A stretch of DNA of 64,000 nucleotides, taken from Candidatus Saccharimonadota bacterium (GTDB lineage: Bacteria; Patescibacteriota; Saccharimonadia; Saccharimonadales; Saccharimonadaceae). The notes under the pieces were generated by a model that saw nothing but the letters and a program-made list of their open reading frames with translations, searched no databases and had not been told where the DNA came from. This document shows positions 48,917 to 57,216 of this stretch, one piece after another. Numbering within the stretch: position 1 is the first letter of the stretch; each line of letters starts with the position of its first letter. The DNA lies in the NCBI GenBank assembly GCA_017533605.1, contig JAFWKF010000001.1:62001-126000 (forward strand). The letters run 5' to 3'. Position numbers and translations under genes: made by a program.

Positions 48917-50113
48917 CTATTTATTCTCTATTCCGGTAAAATGAAAAATTTTTTCGTCTTTGATTGCGTCTGGTAAATAGTTTTTGTCTAAATGAAAACC
49001 AGATTCCCATTTTTGGCCTTTGCCGTATCCTAATTCTTTCATTAGTTTGGTTGGGGCGTTACGAAGCCAAGTAGGGACAGGTTCACCACGGGTCTTACGA
49101 GCTAAATCTTGAGCTTTAAACCAGGCATCGGCAGAGTCGCGATTCTTCTTGGATTTAGAAAGTGCCACACAGGTATGAGCCAATATTAAACCAGACTCCG
49201 GCATGCCTACACGCTCTACGGCCTGAAAACAGGCGGTGGCGAGACTTAAAGCACCGTTGCCAGCTAAACCAATATCTTCGGAAGCAAAAATCACCATACG
49301 GCGAGCAATAAACTTAGGGTCTTCGCCAGCTTCTACCATCCGCGCCAAATAGTATAGAGCAGCATCGGTGTCTGAACCACGCATGGACTTGATAAAAGCC
49401 GAGATGGTGTCGTAGTGCTTGTCGCCTTTTTTGTCGTAGCCGGGCATTTTTTTGCCGGCAGCTTCTAAAACTACATTTTCATTGACTTTTTCAGATAAAG
49501 AAAGAGCAAGTTCAAGGTCACCAAGAGCGGAGCGGGCATCACCACCGGATAATTCTGCGAGAAGATCTATAGCGCCTTTGGTAACTCTTTTAGTGGCTTT
49601 TTCGGCTTTAATGGCGCGTTTTATAACTTCGGTAATGGCGGCTTTAGAGAGCGGGGCAATGACTACCACTCTTGAGCGCGACAAAAGCGGAGAAATTACT
49701 TCAAAAGAGGGGTTTTCGGTAGTGGCGCCGATTAAAATGATTAAACCAGATTCAACGTGCGGCAAAAAAGCATCCTGCTGGGCTTTGTTAAAACGATGAA
49801 TTTCATCTACAAAAAGAACTGTGCGAATCTGGAGATTCCAGTTAGTCTTAGCGCGCTTTACTACTTCTTCTACATCTTTCTTGCCGGCAGTAACCGCAGA
49901 CATCTCTACAAAATCCGCTTTAAATTCGTGAGCTAGAATTCTAGCGAGAGTCGTTTTACCAGTGCCTGGAGGGCCCCAAAAAATCAGATTGACTGGCTCA
50001 CCTTTTTTAACGATTTCAGTTAAAATCTTGCCCTCACCAATAATCTCATCTTGACCTAAAACTTCAGAAAGTTTAGTAGGTCGCATCCGTTCCGCTAGGG
50101 GTACTCTATTCAT
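48917..50113 (-). CDS. rarA: Replication-associated recombination ATPase RarA (MgsA)
   Basis: About 398 residues from the ATG at 50113 (MNRVPLAERMRP). An in-frame ATG 13 codons upstream is rejected because the TATAAT box lies between. A clamp-loader-like AAA+ ATPase that acts at stalled forks. Walker A is in FWGPPGTGKTTLAR, Walker B in VLFVDEIHRFNKAQQDAFLP, and sensor 1 in LIGATTENPSFEV. The C-terminal domain begins at DKKGDKHYDTISAFIKSMRGSD. Leaderless, seven bases after TATAAT. It converges with the DsbA-like gene one base away. Confidence 0.94.
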   Translation of the reverse strand: MNRVPLAERMRPTKLSEVLGQDEIIGEGKILTEIVKKGEPVNLIFWGPPGTGKTTLARILAHEFKADFVEMSAVTAGKKDVEEVVKRAKTNWNLQIRTVLFVDEIHRFNKAQQDAFLPHVESGLIILIGATTENPSFEVISPLLSRSRVVVIAPLSKAAITEVIKRAIKAEKATKRVTKGAIDLLAELSGGDARSALGDLELALSLSEKVNENVVLEAAGKKMPGYDKKGDKHYDTISAFIKSMRGSDTDAALYYLARMVEAGEDPKFIARRMVIFASEDIGLAGNGALSLATACFQAVERVGMPESGLILAHTCVALSKSKKNRDSADAWFKAQDLARKTRGEPVPTWLRNAPTKLMKELGYGKGQKWESGFHLDKNYLPDAIKDEKIFHFTGIENK

Positions 50114-50231
50114 AATATATATTATATAAGTTTTTGGGGAGAATTCAAACATAATAACTTTACAAAAAATCTTTACAAAAAAGAATTTTTTATGCTAAAA
50201 TGAAATTAATATTAATAAAAGGAGTTATCAA

Positions 50232-50684
50232 ATGTTAAACTTTGCATATACCAGTAGCTATTATGACTACGAAGATATACTCAGTAGTGGTAGTAGTTCA
50301 GCGGCATCATCTATGGCAGGTGCTACTATTTGGATGATTATCGCAGCCATCCTTGCTATCGTTGGTGGTATTTTGGTTTATTTCTTATTCGTAAGAAGCA
50401 AAACTGAACCAAAAGGTAAATTTGCAAAATGGCTTAAAGACTTTCTAGCCTTCAAGGTGATGTGGATTGAGCCAATCCTTAAAGTTGTTTATTACATCGC
50501 TACAATTTATGTAATTCTCTTCTCCTTTACATTCTTAGCATTGGGTGGAGTTGGCGTTCTTTCCTTCTTCCTATGTTTGATCCTCGGGCCAATCTGTGTC
50601 CGCTTAGCTTATGAAATGACCATGATGTTCATTATGATCTGGCGCAACACTAGAGACATTGCTGAAAGCACCAAGAAAAAATAA
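50232..50684 (+). CDS. DUF4282-like membrane protein
   Basis: A 150-residue protein: an aromatic and Ser-rich start, a membrane helix at about 31-52, then after a FLAFKVMWIEPILKVVYYIA stretch two more helices (about 76-93 and 97-120). It ends in RLAYEMTMMFIMIWRNTRDIAE, which resembles the DUF4282 domain. Function unknown. It has a TTTACA-18-TAAAAT promoter, an AGGAG site and its own terminator, so it is monocistronic and probably well expressed. Confidence 0.6.
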   Translation: MLNFAYTSSYYDYEDILSSGSSSAASSMAGATIWMIIAAILAIVGGILVYFLFVRSKTEPKGKFAKWLKDFLAFKVMWIEPILKVVYYIATIYVILFSFTFLALGGVGVLSFFLCLILGPICVRLAYEMTMMFIMIWRNTRDIAESTKKK

Positions 50685-50702
50685 TCCTTTAAGGTTCATT
50701 AG

Positions 50703-50728
50703 TCCCCCACAATAGTGGGGGATTTTTG
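50703..50728 (+). terminator. Intrinsic terminator of the DUF4282-like gene
   Basis: TCCCCCAC / GTGGGGGA stem with loop AATA followed by TTTTTG, just upstream of the murI promoter. Confidence 0.9.
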
Positions 50729-50753
50729 TTTGGTTTTTTGATATAATTTTGGT

Positions 50754-51395
50754 ATGAAAATAGGAATATTTGATTCCGGCAAAGGCGGAACCACAATTTA
50801 TCAGGCCATAAAAAAGGTTTTACCAAACGAAGAATATCTTTATGTTGCTGATTCTAAAAACTGCCCTTATGGTGAAAAATCTTATACACGGTTGATGGAG
50901 ATTGTGACAGACATCGTGGAAAATTTAAAAGAATGGGGGGCGACAATTATTGTAATTGCATGCAATACTGCCACAACGAAATGTATCAGAAAGCTACGCA
51001 AAATGTATCCCGAGCTTAAGTTTGTAGGGACGGAGCCCGCGATTAAACAGGCGGTGGATTCTGACGCAAAAAACATTTTAGTGATGGCGACCCCTGGGAC
51101 TATTAAATCTGAGCGCACTCGGAGTTTGCTAAAAGAAAACCAAAAAGAGGGGCAGAATATTAAGCTCCTGGCTTGCCCTGGGCTCGCCGATGCGGTGGAA
51201 TTTGATACTGGTATAGATCAAAAACTTGATGAGCTATTAAGCGGCGAGAGAGAATATGACGCCGTAGTTCTTGGCTGCACGCATTATTCTCTGATTAAAG
51301 ATAAAATTCAGAAATACTTCCCTGAGGCGGAGCTAATTGATGGCTGTGACGGTGTAGCAAGCCAGGTGTTAAAACTCACAAAAAATAGAACCTAA
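50754..51395 (+). CDS. murI: Glutamate racemase
   Basis: A 213-residue enzyme, shorter than the usual 260 or so, that supplies D-Glu for MurD. GIFDSGKGGTTIYQAI is the start. The two catalytic Cys are in VIACNTATTKC and VLGCTHYSLIKD. DSKNCPYGEKS is the substrate-binding block. The ATG is six bases after TATAAT (50742-50747), so it is leaderless. The 3' end meets the tRNA terminator head-on. Confidence 0.9.
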   Translation: MKIGIFDSGKGGTTIYQAIKKVLPNEEYLYVADSKNCPYGEKSYTRLMEIVTDIVENLKEWGATIIVIACNTATTKCIRKLRKMYPELKFVGTEPAIKQAVDSDAKNILVMATPGTIKSERTRSLLKENQKEGQNIKLLACPGLADAVEFDTGIDQKLDELLSGEREYDAVVLGCTHYSLIKDKIQKYFPEAELIDGCDGVASQVLKLTKNRT

Positions 51396-51404
51396 TGGTT
51401 CTAT
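51385..51404 (-). terminator. Terminator of the tRNA-Lys/tRNA-Val transcript
   Basis: ATAGAACC / GGTTCTAT stem with loop TAAT (ATTA on the minus strand) followed on the minus strand by TTTTTTG. It overlaps the murI stop region. Confidence 0.8.
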
Positions 51405-51415
51405 GGTCTAAATGA

Positions 51416-51492
51416 TGGTGGGCGATAGAGGATTCGAACCTCTGACCTTTTCTACGTCAAAGAAACGCTCTAGCCAACTGAGCTAACCGCCC
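51416..51492 (-). tRNA. tRNA-Val (GAC)
   Basis: A 77-base cloverleaf with acceptor GGGCGGT / ATCGCCC, D-stem GCTC / GAGC, anticodon arm TTTCT-TTGACGT-AGAAA (anticodon GAC), T-arm AGAGG-TTCGAAT-CCTCT and an encoded CCA. It lies downstream of tRNA-Lys in the same transcript. Confidence 0.95.
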
Positions 51493-51505
51493 GAGTAGGG
51501 GGATT

Positions 51506-51582
51506 TGGTGAGGCGGGAGGGGTTCGAACCCTCGACACCGGGCTTAAAAGGCCCGTGCTCTAACCAACTGAGCTACCGCCCC
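51506..51582 (-). tRNA. tRNA-Lys (TTT)
   Basis: A 77-base cloverleaf with acceptor GGGGCGG / CCGCCTC, anticodon arm CGGGC-CTTTTAA-GCCCG (anticodon TTT), T-arm GAGGG-TTCGAAC-CCCTC and an encoded CCA. It is the first gene of the tRNA pair. Confidence 0.95.
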
Positions 51583-51630
51583 GAATGCACCATGATGAAA
51601 CAAAAACACTATTATTTCATCGTCTTTTAC

Positions 51631-51660
51631 ATTATATCACATTTTTTTAAATAATTGCAA
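51631..51660 (-). promoter_or_regulatory. Promoter of the tRNA-Lys/tRNA-Val pair
   Basis: TTGCAA (51655-51660), 18 bases and TATAAT (51631-51636) on the minus strand, about 50 bases before tRNA-Lys. Confidence 0.65.
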
Positions 51661-51677
51661 AAACTATCATACAAATA

Positions 51678-51703
51678 ACCCCGCACTGAGAGTACGGGGC
51701 TTT
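51678..51703 (-). terminator. Terminator of the 51711-52379 gene
   Basis: CCCCG-ACT / AGT-CGGGG stem (one mismatch) with loop GAG directly after the stop codon of the orphan gene; the T-run on the minus strand is short, but T-runs exist on both sides. Confidence 0.75.
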
Positions 51704-51710
51704 TTACCGA

Positions 51711-52379
51711 TTAGAAAGTAGTAAGAGAGTGGGTTTCTAAGAACACCTCTCTCCTAATACAATAAACCTCTTTGAAGTCTGCGTCGATGATTAGGAAATC
51801 ACCGATATTAAGAATGGTCGCGTCGGCATCGCCGTTTTCATCGGTCTTCATCCAGGTATCTACGCAGGCCGTAAGACCGGCATCGTAGAGCTCCTTCGTG
51901 ACTTCGGCGCACAGCCGGTTTTCTGGCTCAGTAGAGACGAGCAGGAGATCCTTGTTCAGGCTGCAGAACATATCTGCAAGAATGAGTTTTTCCTCCTGAT
52001 CTTCTATTGTCGCCATTACTTCCGAGAGATTCAACACCGCAGCAGCGCTGTTCGTGCCGATCAGACGGATTTTAGAAGGGTCGTCAAGGTAAGGAGTTAC
52101 CTTGGAATGCTTCCAAGTATAAGCATCCGGACGACCACCGGTCATCAGGACCTTGCCATTAATCACTCTCATGACCACCTGGTAAGTAGCCTCGTCGTAG
52201 TCGCAACCCGTAGGCTGTTCTTTAGTCTTGATCTTCTGACTAAAAATCATCCCCAGCAGGCCCAAATCGGACCACTTGGGAAACACGATGTTGTCAAGAC
52301 CAAACTTTATGCAAGGTCTAATCGAGCCGGCGATTTTGTCAATGACAGATTTAGTTACAGCAACTTTGTTCAATTTCAT
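51711..52379 (-). CDS. Orphan protein, function unknown
   Basis: 222 residues with no signal peptide or clear membrane helix. Six Cys are spread through the chain, and the fold looks alpha/beta (VLMTGGRPDAYTWKHSKVTPYLDD, MATIEDQEEKLILADMF). I recognise no family. An AAAAGGAGC site precedes the ATG. The promoter is a full consensus (52468-52496) and the leader of about 85 bases has a TATTGC / GCAATA hairpin. Codon use includes CTG and GGC runs that are rare in neighbouring genes, so it may be foreign. It is one of the five stand-alone orphan cassettes. Confidence 0.65.
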   Translation of the reverse strand: MKLNKVAVTKSVIDKIAGSIRPCIKFGLDNIVFPKWSDLGLLGMIFSQKIKTKEQPTGCDYDEATYQVVMRVINGKVLMTGGRPDAYTWKHSKVTPYLDDPSKIRLIGTNSAAAVLNLSEVMATIEDQEEKLILADMFCSLNKDLLLVSTEPENRLCAEVTKELYDAGLTACVDTWMKTDENGDADATILNIGDFLIIDADFKEVYCIRREVFLETHSLTTF

Positions 52380-52467
52380 TATCTTATGCTCCTTTTCTAA
52401 GAATTGACTGTTGAGGGAACTAATCGGTGTTAAAATGCCTTATTGCAAAATAGCAATAATATTGTAT

Positions 52468-52496
52468 ATTATAGCACACTTTCTCTTATTTGTCAA
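52468..52496 (-). promoter_or_regulatory. Full-consensus promoter of the 51711-52379 gene
   Basis: TTGACA (52491-52496), exactly 17 bases and TGCTATAAT (hexamer 52468-52473) on the minus strand. Confidence 0.85.
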
Positions 52497-52519
52497 TAAT
52501 GATAGTGGTTTTTACCTCT

Positions 52520-52543
52520 AAAAAATCGGCCGAATGCCGATTT
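52520..52543 (-). terminator. Terminator of tRNA-Phe
   Basis: AAATCGGC / GCCGATTT stem with loop CGAAT, followed on the minus strand by TTTTTAG, eight bases after the tRNA. Confidence 0.85.
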
Positions 52544-52550
52544 ATAAATC

Positions 52551-52626
52551 TGGTGGCGCCGACTGGACTTGAACCAGTGACACAAGGCTCTTCAGGCCTC
52601 TGCTCTACCAACTGAGCTACAGCGCC
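52551..52626 (-). tRNA. tRNA-Phe (GAA)
   Basis: A 76-base cloverleaf with acceptor GGCGCTG / CGGCGCC, anticodon arm GAGGC-CTGAAGA-GCCTT (anticodon GAA), T-arm ACTGG-TTCAAGT-CCAGT and an encoded CCA. A TGCTACAAT box on the minus strand (hexamer 52644-52649) is its likely promoter, divergent from and overlapping that of hisS. Confidence 0.95.
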
Positions 52627-52673
52627 GGGTTTTACACCTATATATTGTAGCACACTTGTGCTATAATTAAAAT

Positions 52674-54005
52674 ATGAAAGTTAATACTTCTCCAATTTCT
52701 GGCACTCAGGAGCTCACCCCTGAGACACAAGCCAACTTTGATATCTTAAAAACCAAAATTAATGACTCTTACCAAAAACACGGTTATTTTAATATTGAAA
52801 CTCCATCAATTGAACGGACTGAAATTTTGCTAGCGAAAGCTGGTGGCGATACCGAAAAGCAGATTTATAAAGTAGTTAAGACGACTGAGTCTGAGCTAGA
52901 GGCAGACCAGGCGCTAAGATTTGATCACACCGTGCCTTTAGCGCGCTATGTAGTTGAGCACGAAAACGATTTGACCTTCCCTTTTAAAGTAGCGCAAAGT
53001 GGGCTTAATTTTCGTGGGGAGCGAGCGCAAAAAGGGCGTTTCCGCGAATTTTATCAATGTGATATTGACGTAATTGGGCGCGACAGCCTTCCGGTGGCTT
53101 ACGACGCAGATGTGATTGCTACGCTTTTAGATACGTTTAATGATTTCAATTTGTCTACTCCTGTACTAGCGCGGATTAGTAACCGCAAAATTTTGTCTGG
53201 TTTTTTGGAGGCGTTAGGGCTTGATAAAAAGACCAAGGAAATCTCCAACGTGATTGACCATGCCGAAAAAGTCACGCCAGAAAAGACCAAGATGGATCTT
53301 GAGGAACTTGAGATTAACAAGACCGATGTGAAAAAGATTTTAGATTTCATCGAGCTTAAAGGCAACCGTTCGCTAATTATTGCGGAGTTAAATAATTTAG
53401 AAATTAATAATGAAACCTTTAAGGCTGGCGTGTATGAGTTAGACCAAGTTTTGTATTTACTGGAATCCGTGGGGCTAGACGAACAGGTTGAAGGAGATAT
53501 GAAGATTATCCGCGGACTAGATTACTACACTGGCACGGTGTTTGAGTTTATTTTGCCAGAATACAAAAACATCGGTTCGGTCTGTGGTGGCGGTAGATAC
53601 GAAAACCTCGCTGGGTTCTTTACTAAGAAATCATTCCCTGGCGTGGGTGGCTCAATTGGTTTAACAAGATTATTCTATGTGTTAAACGAAAAGAACTTGT
53701 TTAATTTTGACAGCCAAAACTTGCTAGATTATGTAATAATTCCGGTGACCGAGTCAGAATACGACGAGGCATTTAATGTAGCGCGGAGGCTACGCGAGAA
53801 AAATTACAGCGCCACTGTTGTTTTGACCGATAAAAAGCTGAGCGACAAAATGGGTTATGCGGCTAAAGTCGCGAAAAAAGGTATCGTAATCGGTGAGGCA
53901 GAGATTGGCGCCACTAGTTTGACTGCAAGAAACTTTACTACTGGCGAAAATGAAGAATTGAATATTGAAGTGACTTCCAACCCAGAAGATTTTTGGGCAG
54001 ATTAG
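52674..54005 (+). CDS. hisS: Histidyl-tRNA synthetase
   Basis: A 443-residue class II enzyme. Motif 1 lies near the start (SPISGTQELTPETQANFDILK). Motif 2 is FRGERAQKGRFREFYQCDIDVIG, the His-specific blocks are RGLDYYTGTVFEF and GGRYENLAGFF, and motif 3 is GVGGSIGLTRLFYVL. The C-terminal anticodon domain begins at DYVIIPVTESEYDEA. The ATG is six bases after TGCTATAAT, so it is leaderless. Confidence 0.95.
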   Translation: MKVNTSPISGTQELTPETQANFDILKTKINDSYQKHGYFNIETPSIERTEILLAKAGGDTEKQIYKVVKTTESELEADQALRFDHTVPLARYVVEHENDLTFPFKVAQSGLNFRGERAQKGRFREFYQCDIDVIGRDSLPVAYDADVIATLLDTFNDFNLSTPVLARISNRKILSGFLEALGLDKKTKEISNVIDHAEKVTPEKTKMDLEELEINKTDVKKILDFIELKGNRSLIIAELNNLEINNETFKAGVYELDQVLYLLESVGLDEQVEGDMKIIRGLDYYTGTVFEFILPEYKNIGSVCGGGRYENLAGFFTKKSFPGVGGSIGLTRLFYVLNEKNLFNFDSQNLLDYVIIPVTESEYDEAFNVARRLREKNYSATVVLTDKKLSDKMGYAAKVAKKGIVIGEAEIGATSLTARNFTTGENEELNIEVTSNPEDFWAD

Positions 54006-54020
54006 TGCTATAATAAAAAT

Positions 54021-55364
54021 ATGAGCAAGTTAGAAGATATAGTAAGTTTATGTAAGCGCCGCGGGTTTATTTTCCCCGGTTCTGATATTTACGGCGGAAT
54101 GGCTGGGACTTGGGATTTTGGCCCGCTTGGTGTTTCGCTAAAGAAAAAAATCATGGATGAGTGGTGGAAGTTCTTTGTAGAAGACCGCGAAGACACGTAT
54201 GGGATTGATGCTGCAATTCTGATGAATCCTAGAACTTGGGTAGCTTCTGGACACACCGCGACTTTTGCCGATCCTCTAGTAGAGTGCAAAGAATGCAAAT
54301 CACGTTTTCGCGCGGATAAAATCGCCGAAGGTATTAATGAGTCCGTTACTACAGAAGAATTCTTAAATACTCATACCAAGTGTCCAGTTTGCGGGCAAGA
54401 AAACTGGGGACCAATCCGCAAGTTCAATATGATGTTTACGACTCATGTGGGAGCAGTTTTGCCTGATGACGATGCTGAAACGGCCGAGAAAAATGTTGCG
54501 TACCTCCGCCCGGAGACTGCACAAGGTATCTTTACTAATTATAAAAACGTAGTTGATACTTTTTATCCAGATCTTCCTTTTGGGTTAGCTCAACAAGGCA
54601 AGGCATTCCGTAACGAAATTTCGCCACGCGACTTTATCCTGCGTGACCGCGAATGCTCACAAATGGAGATTGAATATTTTGTAAATCCAAATACTTGGGA
54701 AGAAAATTTTGAGACCATGCGCGAATTGCAACATGAGTTCTTAGAAGACGTAATTGGTTTGCCAAAAGAAAAGTTACACGAGCTTGAAGTTCCAGCCGAG
54801 GACCGCGCACACTACAGCAAGCGCACGATTGATTTTATGTTTAATTATCCAAATGGTGAAGAAGAATTAATGGGGCTTGCATATCGCACGGATTTTGATT
54901 TACAAAACATCGCACGTGAATCTGGTAAATCGATGGAGTATCGCGATAAAGTGACAAATGAGACATTTGTACCACATGTGATTGAACCTTCTATTGGTGT
55001 AGAGAGATTAGTGCTGGCCGTTTTGTCCACTGCTTATTTTGAAGACGAAATTAATGGCGAAAAGCGCACCGTGCTAAAACTACCGGAAAATTTAGCACCA
55101 TATAAGTTTTGTGTTTCCCCGCTACTTAAGAATAAACCTGAATTAGTTGAGAAAGCTAAGGAAGTCTATAATACTTTGCGCAAGAAATACGGCAATGTAA
55201 CTTGGGATGATTCCGGAAATATCGGGAAGCGTTATCGTAAACAAGATGAAATTGGTACGCCAAAATGTATCGTGGTAGATTTTGACACTTTAGAAGATGA
55301 TACCGTAACAATTCGTGACCGCGACACCACAGAGCAAATTCGCGAGAAAATCGCAAACTTATAA
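54021..55364 (+). CDS. glyQS: Glycyl-tRNA synthetase (single-chain dimeric type)
   Basis: A 447-residue class II enzyme of the alpha-2 type. GSDIYGGMAGTWDFGPLGVSLKKKI is motif 1 and two CxxC pairs (CKECKSRF; CPVCGQENW) form a zinc ribbon. FNMMFTTHVG, YLRPETAQGIFTNYKNV and AFRNEISPRDFILRDRECSQMEIEYF carry the glycine and ATP sites. The anticodon-binding domain ends the chain. It lies 15 bases after hisS, yet TGCTATAAT between them gives it its own leaderless start. Confidence 0.95.
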   Translation: MSKLEDIVSLCKRRGFIFPGSDIYGGMAGTWDFGPLGVSLKKKIMDEWWKFFVEDREDTYGIDAAILMNPRTWVASGHTATFADPLVECKECKSRFRADKIAEGINESVTTEEFLNTHTKCPVCGQENWGPIRKFNMMFTTHVGAVLPDDDAETAEKNVAYLRPETAQGIFTNYKNVVDTFYPDLPFGLAQQGKAFRNEISPRDFILRDRECSQMEIEYFVNPNTWEENFETMRELQHEFLEDVIGLPKEKLHELEVPAEDRAHYSKRTIDFMFNYPNGEEELMGLAYRTDFDLQNIARESGKSMEYRDKVTNETFVPHVIEPSIGVERLVLAVLSTAYFEDEINGEKRTVLKLPENLAPYKFCVSPLLKNKPELVEKAKEVYNTLRKKYGNVTWDDSGNIGKRYRKQDEIGTPKCIVVDFDTLEDDTVTIRDRDTTEQIREKIANL

Positions 55365-55402
55365 TAGTGTGATATAATTATTAGTATAAAAGGAGGATTT
55401 TT

Positions 55403-55966
55403 ATGGCTGAAGAGTCAAAAAACAATAAAGGTTTAATTACTGGTATCTGTGCGGCGGTAGTAGTAGTTATAATTATCATTGTCGCAATCGTACTCGGCGC
55501 AAGAGGTGGTGGCTTGAACGACTCATATTTTGTTTCTGATGGTTCTAAATATGTTCTAAACTTAGACGCTGATGATATGTCATTTGATGATGAAGAATAT
55601 GCCCCAGTTAAAACTCATTTAGTTTACACATATGAGGGCGATAAAGTAACTAGCCTCAAGGCTTATTATGAATATGAAAATGCCGAAGATGCACAGGCTG
55701 CCTACAACTATATCAAAGAAACTCAAGCCGACGCATACAAGAGTATTTCGATTGACGGTAAATATGTAATCTTAGAAGCTAACGAAGAAGATTACGCTGA
55801 CACCACGCCTGACGATGTAAAACAACAAATTGAGTTCATGGAGGCCTTGAAAGACCTTGATCTCACCGATGACGAGGACGAGACAGAAACTGAAGATGAA
55901 GAAGAAGTAGAAGAGACTGACGAAGAAGGCGAAGAAGAAGATACTAGCGAAGAGGAAGAAGAATAA
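55403..55966 (+). CDS. Single-pass membrane protein with acidic tail
   Basis: 187 residues: a short cytosolic start, a membrane helix (about 10-33), a folded external part of roughly 115 residues (YFVSDGSKYVLNLDADDMSFDDEEY, THLVYTYEGDKVTSLKAYYEYE) and a final tail of some 40 residues almost wholly Glu, Asp and Thr. The tail resembles the acidic stretch of the 4742-5818 protein. It has TATAAT (55373-55378), an AGGAGG site and its own terminator. Family not recognised. Confidence 0.65.
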   Translation: MAEESKNNKGLITGICAAVVVVIIIIVAIVLGARGGGLNDSYFVSDGSKYVLNLDADDMSFDDEEYAPVKTHLVYTYEGDKVTSLKAYYEYENAEDAQAAYNYIKETQADAYKSISIDGKYVILEANEEDYADTTPDDVKQQIEFMEALKDLDLTDDEDETETEDEEEVEETDEEGEEEDTSEEEEE

Positions 55967-55976
55967 AAAAGAACTA

Positions 55977-56004
55977 AAAACTAGCCCTTAGGGGCTAGTT
56001 TTTT
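55977..56004 (+). terminator. Intrinsic terminator of the 55403-55966 gene
   Basis: AAAACTAGCCC / GGGCTAGTTTTTT hairpin with loop TTAG a few bases after the stop; the ppa promoter TATAAT follows it. Confidence 0.9.
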
Positions 56005-56036
56005 GTGGTATAATAAAGAGGTTAAAAGGAGATACT

Positions 56037-56561
56037 ATGGCAGATTTTAATAAAATTTTAGACCCCGGTGATTATAAGAACGGCGAGCTAAATGTCGTGA
56101 TTGAAATCCCGACTGGTTCAAATCACAAAATTGAATGGGACCGCAAACACGCTTGCTTCATGCTAGACCGTATCGAACCAATGGCGTTTGCAAAGCCTTG
56201 CAACTATGGTTTTATTCCGCAGACCCTAGACGAAGATGGCGATGAACTTGATGTCCTCATGATTACCGACCAACCACTCACGACTGGTATTTGGATGAAG
56301 GCTAGAATTTTGGGTGTAATGAAGTTTGTAGATAGCGATGAAGTAGATGACAAGATTATTTGCGTACCGGATGACGACCGCAATAATGGCGATCTTTATA
56401 AGACTTTAGAAGATTTGCCAAAACAATTAATTAAGCAAATTGAATTTCATTTTAATCACTACAAAGATCTCAAAAAGCCCGGCTCTACGGAAGTTAAAGG
56501 TTTCTTTGGTTTAGATGAGGCTAAGAAAGTTATCGAAGCCGCTATAAAGCGTTGGAAATAG
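56037..56561 (+). CDS. ppa: Inorganic pyrophosphatase (family I)
   Basis: A 174-residue soluble enzyme that hydrolyses pyrophosphate. VVIEIPTGSNHKIEWDRK starts the fold. The metal-binding signature is in DEDGDELDVLMITDQPL (about 62-78) and further acidic residues lie in PDDDRNNGDLYK. The C-terminal FFGLDEAKKVIEAAIKRWK is typical. TATAAT and AGGAG precede it. Its last 20 bases overlap the 3' end of recO on the other strand. Confidence 0.94.
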   Translation: MADFNKILDPGDYKNGELNVVIEIPTGSNHKIEWDRKHACFMLDRIEPMAFAKPCNYGFIPQTLDEDGDELDVLMITDQPLTTGIWMKARILGVMKFVDSDEVDDKIICVPDDDRNNGDLYKTLEDLPKQLIKQIEFHFNHYKDLKKPGSTEVKGFFGLDEAKKVIEAAIKRWK

Positions 56562-57216
56562 CAGATATTGGCGAGATTAACTCGCCAATATTTTTGATTT
56601 TAGCAACTGTTTTTAGTTTGTTTGTTAAAACCAGGCGCATGATTTTGATTTCGTTCGCGGTAATGTCGCCGCTAGGGTTTTCTTTAAGAGCCTTTTCGTA
56701 AAAGTCCCAGCTGTAAATTTTAGAAGAATCTAGTTTTTGACCGTCTGTGTCGCGGTATAAATTAATATCTTCGCCAGAAACTTTTTTGAGATTAAAATTA
56801 AACCAAATCTTAATTAAATCCAGATTAGTATTATCATCTAGAGCTTCCATGGTTTGGTCTACCATATAATAATAGTCTGGACTATCAGAGCTATCAGAAA
56901 TAACACTAATCTTTTTTAAAACCATAGCAGCGGTTTCGGTGCGAGAAAAATCTTTTAAAATATTGCCGAAATATTTAAGCATTTTGGCACTTGTGACAAT
57001 GCCCATTTTGTCTTTGCCTTGATGGATATTTAAGTCAATACGTGAAAACATCTCGATGCCGCCGGCAAGCTTGGACTTTTCTTTGCGAACGCCTTTGGCG
57101 ATGGCAGAGATTTTCCCTTCTGGCGTAATAATGTTCAAAATACGGTCAGCCTCGCCATAATTAGTACGGCGAAGCACGTAGCCTAGAGTCCTAATGTCCT
57201 GCGTATTCTTCGGCAT
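56542..57216 (-). CDS. recO: DNA repair protein RecO
   Basis: A 224-residue RecFOR-pathway mediator that helps load RecA. The N-terminal OB-fold is clear (DIRTLGYVLRRTNYGEADRILNIITPEGKISAIAKGVRKEKSKLAG), followed by a helical domain. The zinc-finger Cys residues found in some RecO are absent. It overlaps the response-regulator gene by 26 bases and is its operon partner. Its 3' end carries the ppa terminator on the opposite strand. Confidence 0.9.
   Translation of the reverse strand: MPKNTQDIRTLGYVLRRTNYGEADRILNIITPEGKISAIAKGVRKEKSKLAGGIEMFSRIDLNIHQGKDKMGIVTSAKMLKYFGNILKDFSRTETAAMVLKKISVISDSSDSPDYYYMVDQTMEALDDNTNLDLIKIWFNFNLKKVSGEDINLYRDTDGQKLDSSKIYSWDFYEKALKENPSGDITANEIKIMRLVLTNKLKTVAKIKNIGELISPISAISNAL
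56565..56595 (+). terminator. ppa terminator inside the recO coding sequence
   Basis: An 11-pair stem ATATTGGCGAG / CTCGCCAATAT with loop ATTAA, then TTTTT. It terminates ppa, and the same bases encode residues near the RecO C-terminus on the minus strand. Confidence 0.85.
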
